Source: Lachnospiraceae bacterium (GTDB lineage Bacteria; Bacillota; Clostridia; Lachnospirales; Lachnospiraceae). From it: a stretch of DNA of 64,000 bases. The notes beneath the pieces are model-generated. The model made no database searches and was not told the origin of the DNA. It saw only the letters and a program-made list of their open reading frames with translations. The DNA is taken from NCBI GenBank assembly GCA_022510745.1, contig JAFLSY010000003.1, positions 248,001-312,000 on the forward strand. The letters run 5' to 3'. This document shows positions 57,667 through 64,000 of the stretch, piece by piece. The translations under genes were made by a program, and so were the position numbers. The stretch's first letter is position 1, and each line of letters opens with the position of its first letter.

Positions 57667-59478
57667 TTACATCTCCTCCCCTATCTCTCCCAAAGCCTTG
57701 AGCAGAAATTCGTTTTCCTCCCTGCCCTTTATGGCGATACGGATATACTGTCTGCCTTCAAATCCTAGCTTGGTAGATAAGTCCTTTATCAGTATATTGT
57801 ACTGGTCAATTAGTAGGTTCGCCAACTTCCTGGACGGCATCCCCTCCACCCTGCACATCACATAGTTTGCCTGGGAAGGATATACCTTCAGAAAACCTAG
57901 CTCCTCCAGTCGCTTTATTAGATATTCCCGCTCTCTGGACATGCGGTCACAGCCTTTGACATAGTCTTTGGCATATAGAGGGAATATCTCCAAAAAGTAC
58001 TCAGCCAATGAGTTGATGTTCCATATGGCAAGATTGGCACTTATCTTATCCAGAAGCCCCTTGTTCCCTGTTGCCAAAATGCCAAGCCTCAGCCCCGGAA
58101 TCCCGTAAGACTTGCTGATACTCTTAATCACCACCAGGTTCTTATACTGGTCCAGTATCCTCTGGTTCAGCAGCGTGTAACGCACTTCCGCATTCGCAAA
58201 GTCCACAAAGGACTCGTCCACCACGCACAACTTCTCCCTCCTCTGGCACTCCGTGATGATGTCCAACATATCCTCCCTAGAAAGGAATCCCCCACTCGGG
58301 TTATCAGGGTTCACCAGGATGAGCATGTCGACCTTGTCCAGAGTATCCAAAATAACCTGTTTTTCCAGTGACAGATCCTCCCTCTCACTGATAATATGCA
58401 CCTTCGCATTATTCTCAAAGCAGCGCAGATACTCGTTAAAAGCAGGCAGCGGCACACCTATGGTTCCATCATACACACGCCCCAGCACATTAATCAGTTC
58501 CGCTGCACCGTTCCCCACTAAGAGAGTACTCTCGTCGATGTCGAATATCCTCGCCGCGTTGATCCTCTGCACCCTCTGTCCCGACGGATACTGGGTCAGA
58601 AGAGTTCCAAACATATATTGTAGTTGTGCCTGTAAACGCCCTGTGGGGAAGTAGGGGTTCACCAGATAGCAAAAGTCATATACCTTGGGGAAACGCCAGT
58701 ACCCTCCAAACTGCAGCTCATAGCTGTTGAGTTTCCTTTCCTCGCTTTGGAACATGGTGCCCGCTATCTCATAGTCCTGCGCATTGTCTATCTCGTACCA
58801 TTTGCTTTCTCCTATATCAAAAGCAACCAGATCTGATTTATTGATATGGGCGATAATTCTCAAAACAGACTCATAATATTGGTTGGAGCCATATACATGT
58901 ATATAAGTCTCCAAAAAGGGAATATATTTGTCCGTGGCAAACTTCTTGCTGAATTTGTAGATGTTTACCGTCTTGTAATACTGTTCCGCATTGGCATAGT
59001 CAAAATCCTTTTTCTCCACAAACTCCACAATGTTTCCGCTCTCGTCCAGCGTACACACGGTTCCATCCATCCAGTATTCATATTTGGACACCACCGCCAA
59101 GTTCGGCCGCTCATCCTGTACCAGACGCTGTATAATGGAGGGCTCATAGATTAAATCGGACTCCAACAGTACCGTGTCCTCCCTGCGCAGATAGTCTCTG
59201 GCCAGATACAGAGAGTAGATATTGTTACTTGTGTCGTATATGGTATTGTGTACAAATTCAAAATCAATACCATCCACATGGTGGAGGGCATACTCCACCA
59301 GCTCTGCGCCATGATACCCAACCACCAATATCACCTTATGTATCCCGGCGGCTTTCAAAGCGTCACAGGCATGCTCCAACAATGTTTCCCCCGCAATTCT
59401 GATCATACACTTCGTCTGATCCTGTGTATATTTCTGTAGTCTCTTCCCCATACCCGCTGCCAAAATCATTGCCTGCAT
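57667..59478 (-). CDS. LicC-like nucleotidyltransferase fused to a CobD/HisC-like PLP enzyme
   Basis: A 603-residue fusion. Residues 1-230 form a nucleotidyltransferase of the LicC/PntC type: ILAAGMGKRLQKYT and TKCMIRIAGETLLEH, then NNIYSLYLARDYL and LLESDLIYEP with the metal-binding Asp. Residues about 255-600 are a fold-type-I PLP enzyme close to HisC/CobD (LVNPDNPSGGF, VVDESFVDF, and the PLP lysine in SISKSYGIPGLRLG). LicC makes CDP-choline; PntC activates 2-aminoethylphosphonate; CobD decarboxylates threonine phosphate. The fusion suggests making an amino compound and activating it with CTP for a surface polymer. It starts 3 bases after the reductase gene, with GGAGG in the overlap region. 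Confidence 0.85.
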   Translation of the reverse strand: MQAMILAAGMGKRLQKYTQDQTKCMIRIAGETLLEHACDALKAAGIHKVILVVGYHGAELVEYALHHVDGIDFEFVHNTIYDTSNNIYSLYLARDYLRREDTVLLESDLIYEPSIIQRLVQDERPNLAVVSKYEYWMDGTVCTLDESGNIVEFVEKKDFDYANAEQYYKTVNIYKFSKKFATDKYIPFLETYIHVYGSNQYYESVLRIIAHINKSDLVAFDIGESKWYEIDNAQDYEIAGTMFQSEERKLNSYELQFGGYWRFPKVYDFCYLVNPYFPTGRLQAQLQYMFGTLLTQYPSGQRVQRINAARIFDIDESTLLVGNGAAELINVLGRVYDGTIGVPLPAFNEYLRCFENNAKVHIISEREDLSLEKQVILDTLDKVDMLILVNPDNPSGGFLSREDMLDIITECQRREKLCVVDESFVDFANAEVRYTLLNQRILDQYKNLVVIKSISKSYGIPGLRLGILATGNKGLLDKISANLAIWNINSLAEYFLEIFPLYAKDYVKGCDRMSREREYLIKRLEELGFLKVYPSQANYVMCRVEGMPSRKLANLLIDQYNILIKDLSTKLGFEGRQYIRIAIKGREENEFLLKALGEIGEEM

Positions 59479-59481
59479 ATC

Positions 59482-61506
59482 TTATCCCTCCATAGAAATT
59501 GACTTTTTAGTAATTTCCTTTATCATTTCATAGGCATCTGCTATGGCATCCATTATATTACCGGGAGATTTGCAATCGCCTATCCTATAGACACTCTTAT
59601 TTATTCCTATTAACCCTTCTCCATCTGAATGCCTTTCCAAACCTAAAATAACGTTATCACATTTTATTTGCACTTTATCTTCCCCATTTATGGTTATATA
59701 CGCTATTCCCCTCTCCACCTTTTCCAGCATTGCTGAAGTTAAAACAGTTATTTTTCCTTTGCCCATCATATCCCTAAGCATCACTTCATTGGGTGACTGC
59801 ACCTTACCTAAAAAGGCCAACTGTGGTTCTTTTTCACATAATGTGACACGCTTCCCCACCTGAGCAAGATGACACGCAAGCTCCGCTTCCACCATACCAC
59901 TTCCCAGAATAAAAACATTATTATCCAATGAACTCTCAGAACTCAGATATTCTAATATATCCACATACTCAACATCACTTATAATGTCCTTTTTGCTGCG
60001 TTTTGCCCCTGTGGCACAGACCACAACATCTTCTTCCAGCATGGATATGTCTTCCACATATGTATTGGTATGAACTGTAATGTGGCATTTGTCTATGGTA
60101 TGCTTAAACCAATTCAGTATTTTTTCGCTTGCCCCATATTCCTTTATCTTCTTATCATATACGTAAATCCCGCCCAAATAATCCTTTTTCTCATATATTG
60201 TCACAGAAAATCCTTTTTGAAAGAGCAAAATCGCCGCCTGCATTCCCGCTACCCCCCCGCCGATAACAGCAGCGCTTTGTCCCTTCCCTGTCTTTTCTCT
60301 GAACATATTTTCATAAAAAACTTCATTTAACACTTCCGGATTGACTGCGCAGGAAGCCTTCTGTCCGGTTAAAATTTTTTCCAAACATCCCTTATGGCAC
60401 GCAATACATGGCTTTATGTCACTTAACTTTTTTTCTTTGACCTTATTCACATAGTCCGGATCCGCCAGCAGCGCTCTGCCTAGCCCAATTCCGTCCACAG
60501 CTCCGTCCACAAGTGCATTACCAATGGTTTCTATATCATCCATCCTGCCCGCACAGATCACTGGTATATGGATATGCTTCCCTAGACACAGGCTCTCCTG
60601 CAGGTTGCATCCATAAGGCATATACACCGGCGGATGAGCCCAGTACCATGAACAAGTTGTACCATTATCAGTACTTAACATATCGCACCCGGCTGCCTCC
60701 AGCAGCTTCGCCCCTGCTATAGCCTCTTCAATATTCCTCCCAAACTCTTTGAATTCTTCACCTGGCAATGCCGGAGAATGCATAGTTTTCATTTTGCTGG
60801 TGACACCATACCGCATGGAAATGATAATGTCTTTTCCACACTTTTCCCGTATAGCCTTTATTACTTCACAGGGAAAGCGAAACCTGTTTTCCAGTGCCTC
60901 TCCCCCATATTCATCTGTCCTTTTATTACAATATTTTAATGTAAACTGATCCATGAGAAATTCCTCATGGACTGCGTGTACCTCCACCCCATCGAACCCC
61001 ATGTCTTTCGCAATTTGCGCCATTTCAGCAAACGCATGAATATATTCAGATATTTCCTCCTTAAGCATACCTTTATGTTTTATTGTTTCATCCCATATAT
61101 TAGGCACACCATCTGAGGGAGCCTTAAACGCTTCCTCAAAACTCAGACCCCGTTTCCTGATATCTTCTTCAGATGCATGAATAATCCGGCCCCCACCGGC
61201 GGATAACTGCATAATTATTTTGCAATGATATTGATGAACTTCCTCTGTAAGCTTCTTCAACGGTTCAAAAATATGTTTTTTATCATAAAGGGCTCCTTCT
61301 AATCCCAATGGGCACACAGTAATGGCCCTTGTGATGATCATTCCCACGCCGCCCTTTGCACGCTTGACATAATAATCCGCAATATCCCTCATACAGGAGC
61401 CGTCAAGGCTATACAATGGAGCAACTGCCATAGGACACATAATAAATCTGTTTTTAATTGTATGTGTGCCCACTTTCAGTGGGGTGAAGAAAATATCATT
61501 ATCCAT
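59482..61506 (-). CDS. Old-Yellow-Enzyme/2,4-dienoyl-CoA reductase-type flavoprotein
   Basis: A 674-residue iron-sulfur flavoenzyme. Residues about 1-340 are an FMN barrel (FFTPLKVGTHTIKNRF, the conserved DGVEVHAVHEEFLMDQF and CNKRTDEYGG). A 4Fe-4S cluster region follows (CIACHKGC...C), then an FAD/NAD domain (AVIGGGVAGMQAA). This is the architecture of dienoyl-CoA and enoate reductases, which reduce activated C=C bonds. The start at 61506 suits the family; an upstream ATG at 61560 overlaps the carboxyltransferase gene by 20 bases and lacks a binding site. The place in the operon suggests a CoA-thioester or related unsaturated substrate. Confidence 0.85.
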   Translation of the reverse strand: MDNDIFFTPLKVGTHTIKNRFIMCPMAVAPLYSLDGSCMRDIADYYVKRAKGGVGMIITRAITVCPLGLEGALYDKKHIFEPLKKLTEEVHQYHCKIIMQLSAGGGRIIHASEEDIRKRGLSFEEAFKAPSDGVPNIWDETIKHKGMLKEEISEYIHAFAEMAQIAKDMGFDGVEVHAVHEEFLMDQFTLKYCNKRTDEYGGEALENRFRFPCEVIKAIREKCGKDIIISMRYGVTSKMKTMHSPALPGEEFKEFGRNIEEAIAGAKLLEAAGCDMLSTDNGTTCSWYWAHPPVYMPYGCNLQESLCLGKHIHIPVICAGRMDDIETIGNALVDGAVDGIGLGRALLADPDYVNKVKEKKLSDIKPCIACHKGCLEKILTGQKASCAVNPEVLNEVFYENMFREKTGKGQSAAVIGGGVAGMQAAILLFQKGFSVTIYEKKDYLGGIYVYDKKIKEYGASEKILNWFKHTIDKCHITVHTNTYVEDISMLEEDVVVCATGAKRSKKDIISDVEYVDILEYLSSESSLDNNVFILGSGMVEAELACHLAQVGKRVTLCEKEPQLAFLGKVQSPNEVMLRDMMGKGKITVLTSAMLEKVERGIAYITINGEDKVQIKCDNVILGLERHSDGEGLIGINKSVYRIGDCKSPGNIMDAIADAYEMIKEITKKSISMEG

Positions 61507-61540
61507 ATCTGTGCCTATACTCCCTTTCCGCTTTGACGAA

Positions 61541-63046
61541 CTAAAGCGGTATATTCCCATGGCATTTTTTACTCTGGTTTCCCCAATTCCCTGCGAAAAC
61601 CTCCAATATTTTCAATATACTGTCCCGCGTCTCCCCCGGTTCTATCACTTCATCAATATAACCAAGCCGCATTGCCTCTTTAGGATTGAGAAACAGGTTT
61701 TCATATTCCTCTATCTTCTGCTCCTTTTTTTGCGGGGATATGTCCCTATATAACACATCTGCCGCCGCCCGGGCACTCATCACAGCCATTTCGGCACTAG
61801 GCCATGCGTAAACCATATCTGCCCCAAGCTCTTTGCTGCACATTGCCAAATATGCCCCACCGTATGCTTTTCTTAAAATTATGGTGATTTTAAGTACCTT
61901 GGATTCCGCATACGCATAGATAAGCTTTGAGCCATGGCGAATCAGCCCACCCCGCTCCTGTTCCTTGCCCGGATAGAAGCCTGATACATCTACAAGCGTC
62001 AGCAGAGGAATATTATAGCTGTCGCACATCCGCACAAAACGGGCTGCCTTATCCGATGCATTAATATCAATGCATCCGGCCTTGTCCAGAGACTGGTTAG
62101 CCACAATACCGATGAGATGCCCTCCAATCCGCGCATAGGCAGTGATAATATTTGGTGCATAATATTGTTTCAATTCCATAAACGACCCATCATCAATAAT
62201 GCAATCCACCACCTTATGGATATCGTAGGAATGCCGGTTGGATTGTGGAAGTACCGTCCCAATAGCGGCTACCTTGGAAGCATCATAGTTATATTTTTCA
62301 GAAATGGAAGGGTATCCATCACAATTTCCCGGTAATAACTCTACCAGTCGGCGTATGTAATCAAGACACTCCCTATCATCCTGAGCGACAAAGTCTACCT
62401 GTCCGCTCTCCTCGGCATGAACTCTTATCCCTCCCAGTTCTTCCAACGACGCCTCCTGTCCTATGGCCTCCTTCACCACCCTGGGTCCGGCGATAAACAG
62501 GTTGGCCGACCTAACCATGACCATATAATCCATAAGTGCCGGAGAATACGCACCCCCACCGGCACAGTTCCCCATGATTGCGGCAATTTGCGGAATAACG
62601 CCGGATGCCTGCACATTATAGTAAAAAATACGTCCCAATCCTGACAGTGCGCTAATCCCCTCCTGAACTCTCGCCCCACCGGAATCAAATAGTCCAACAA
62701 CAGGTACTTTCATAGCTAATGCTTTTTCATAAAGTTTTGCTACCTTTTGTCCATTCACCTCACTGATGGAGCCGCCCATCACTGTAAAATCCTGGGCAAA
62801 CACACAAATGGGACGTCCCCCGATCTTTCCAATTCCGGTAATCACACCATCACCGGCATATTCCCGGCGTTCCATTTCGAAATTTATACATCGATGCTGC
62901 ACATACATATTTATTTCAACAAAACTTCCCCCATCTAAAAGGTATTCTATCCTTTCCCATGCAGAAAGCTTTCCCTTGGCATGCTGTGCGGCCTTTCTGT
63001 TTTCTCCGTGGACATCATCCCTTTGTACCTGTAATTTGTGCCCCAT
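61541..63046 (-). CDS. Acyl-CoA carboxylase/methylmalonyl-CoA decarboxylase carboxyltransferase subunit
   Basis: A 501-residue crotonase-fold carboxyltransferase with both halves: FVEINMYVQHR...GDGVITGIGKIGGRP with GLFDSGGARVQEG in the first and HLIGIVANQSLDKAG...LVDVSGFYPGKEQE in the second. It resembles PccB and MmdA. It needs a biotinylated carrier and a carboxylase or sodium-pump partner, none of which is in the window. Start 63046 has AGGTGG eight bases upstream, 13 bases after the CitE-like stop; a longer reading overlaps that gene. Confidence 0.88.
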   Translation of the reverse strand: MGHKLQVQRDDVHGENRKAAQHAKGKLSAWERIEYLLDGGSFVEINMYVQHRCINFEMERREYAGDGVITGIGKIGGRPICVFAQDFTVMGGSISEVNGQKVAKLYEKALAMKVPVVGLFDSGGARVQEGISALSGLGRIFYYNVQASGVIPQIAAIMGNCAGGGAYSPALMDYMVMVRSANLFIAGPRVVKEAIGQEASLEELGGIRVHAEESGQVDFVAQDDRECLDYIRRLVELLPGNCDGYPSISEKYNYDASKVAAIGTVLPQSNRHSYDIHKVVDCIIDDGSFMELKQYYAPNIITAYARIGGHLIGIVANQSLDKAGCIDINASDKAARFVRMCDSYNIPLLTLVDVSGFYPGKEQERGGLIRHGSKLIYAYAESKVLKITIILRKAYGGAYLAMCSKELGADMVYAWPSAEMAVMSARAAADVLYRDISPQKKEQKIEEYENLFLNPKEAMRLGYIDEVIEPGETRDSILKILEVFAGNWGNQSKKCHGNIPL

Positions 63047-63059
63047 ACCTAAATCCACC

Positions 63060-63956
63060 TCATCCCTCATCATGTTCCACATGAGTGGTTCTGATCAATT
63101 CCCATTTTTTCAGGATTTTCTCTGCCCGCTTCCGCATTGGCGGACCTATCATCTTACCATCTAACATAGACACGCCCGTTCCATCTTTTGCAGCGTTTTC
63201 CCATGCCTCTATAATTTTGCGGGACCTTTTCACTTCCTCCTCAGAGGGTGTAAAACATATATTGGCCAACTCAATCTGGCGGGGGGATAAAAGTTGTACC
63301 CCGTCAAACCCCAGTCGGCTCATCCGCATTTCTTCCTTCAAAAATCCTTTTTCGTCATGTACAGCCATATATGGGGTGTCGATTGCCAAAATTCCTGCCG
63401 CCTTTGCCGCTATCACCATCGCTGCACGGGGAAATTGCAGCACCTCCGAGTCCTCATCCTTTGTCCCTAGCAGGTCATTAACAAAATCCTCCGCGCCAAA
63501 ACACATTGCGATCACCCGCCCGCTGCCATTTGCAATTTGATTTACATTTATTACTGCAGCAGTGGTTTCAATTAAGGGCATGACCTTAAAATACCCTACA
63601 GGAAGATTTCTTTTTTCTTCCATCATGGCCAGTTCCCTATCAAAAATTGTCAAATCCTCCACCTGATTAACTTTAGGCAGCAAGAACCCCGTCACATTCG
63701 GATAAGCCACTGCCTCCATATCTTCTTTGAGCATGTTTTGCTCCAAAGGATTGATCCTGACAAATATCCTCCCCCTCAGCCTGCCGCTGTTGATATAGCT
63801 TTTCAATATGGTCCTTGCCCTTTCCTTAAACGGCAGGGGAACCGAATCCTCCAAATCATATATGTAGGCATCCGGCTTTACTGTCAGGGATTTCTCAATA
63901 AATTTCTCCTGATAAGCCGGAACATATAACAGATTCCTGAACAAAAAATCTTGCAT
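63060..63956 (-). CDS. HpcH/HpaI-family CitE-like lyase
   Basis: A 298-residue beta-methylmalyl/citramalyl-CoA-lyase-like protein. The family pattern is visible: RNLLYVPAYQEKF, YIYDLEDSVPLPFKERAR, FVRINPL, PLIETTAAVINVNQI, FGAEDFVNDL and AIDTPY. The usual IHPxQ is LLSPRQ here. Such enzymes cleave or form C-C bonds between acetyl- or propionyl-CoA and a keto acid. Start 63956 follows a G-rich binding site. The ATG overlaps a TAA in one upstream frame (TAATG), so another gene of the operon probably ends at about 63957 and continues past the right edge. Confidence 0.85.
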   Translation of the reverse strand: MQDFLFRNLLYVPAYQEKFIEKSLTVKPDAYIYDLEDSVPLPFKERARTILKSYINSGRLRGRIFVRINPLEQNMLKEDMEAVAYPNVTGFLLPKVNQVEDLTIFDRELAMMEEKRNLPVGYFKVMPLIETTAAVINVNQIANGSGRVIAMCFGAEDFVNDLLGTKDEDSEVLQFPRAAMVIAAKAAGILAIDTPYMAVHDEKGFLKEEMRMSRLGFDGVQLLSPRQIELANICFTPSEEEVKRSRKIIEAWENAAKDGTGVSMLDGKMIGPPMRKRAEKILKKWELIRTTHVEHDEG

Positions 63957-64000
63957 TAGATTCCCCCCTTTTTTACCAGGGCATGGCGTCGGAAGCTGAT

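Overview
The window looks like chromosomal DNA of an anaerobic Firmicute, most likely a Lachnospiraceae-type Clostridium. The grounds are the ribosomal and RNA polymerase gene order, AGGAGG ribosome binding sites, TTGACA/TATAAT promoters with 17-base spacing, and the accessory families (Rpn nucleases, DUF4860, DUF6512, many two-gene sigma/anti-sigma units). Family calls come from reading translated motifs by eye; no database search was possible.

Layout. 1-5.5 kb (minus): a SWIM zinc-finger, HEAT-like and MoxR AAA+ operon ending in a lipoprotein cut by the left edge. 5.6-8.8 kb (minus): a small unknown protein behind a 55-bp tandem leader repeat, and an ECF sigma gene with its membrane partner. 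9.0-11.7 kb (plus): a DUF4026/DUF2314 protein and a zinc-ribbon membrane protein. 11.7-20.2 kb (minus): an MBL-fold hydrolase, an ABC exporter, a membrane serine hydrolase, an EreA/ChaN/TIKI-like membrane protein, a VOC protein, a small membrane protein and a GNAT acetyltransferase; the last two share a duplicated 120-bp promoter module. 20.3-23.8 kb (minus, AT-rich): a defence-like island with a YhcG/DUF1016 PD-(D/E)XK nuclease carrying two matching palindromes, and a GHKL-ATPase fused to a putative nuclease.

24.1-29.0 kb (minus): the str operon rpsL-rpsG-fusA-tuf. 29.1-36.3 kb: rmlD, a small membrane protein, then a nine-gene plus-strand operon (degenerate GGDEF protein, ECF sigma, membrane partner, transglutaminase lipoprotein, GspF/PilC and four pilin-like proteins). 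This block sits between rpoC and rpsL, which are commonly close in Firmicutes. 36.4-48.3 kb (minus): rpmG-secE-nusG-rplK-rplA-rplJ-rplL-rpoB-rpoC with an L10 leader, terminators and separate promoters. 48.4-55 kb: a FliD-like gene, XRE regulator plus glf, a DUF6512 membrane protein and two Rpn nucleases with a duplicated promoter module.

55.2-64 kb: a surface-carbohydrate or small-molecule locus. It has a frameshifted formyltransferase, an SGNH-like gene interrupted at a C9 homopolymer, an eroded acetyltransferase, and a tightly coupled operon: CitE-like lyase, biotin-dependent carboxyltransferase, Old-Yellow-Enzyme/dienoyl-CoA reductase, and a LicC-like nucleotidyltransferase fused to a CobD/HisC-like PLP enzyme. 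This operon, the YhcG palindromes, the GHKL-nuclease fusion and the sigma/pilin operon are the best candidates for undescribed biology.
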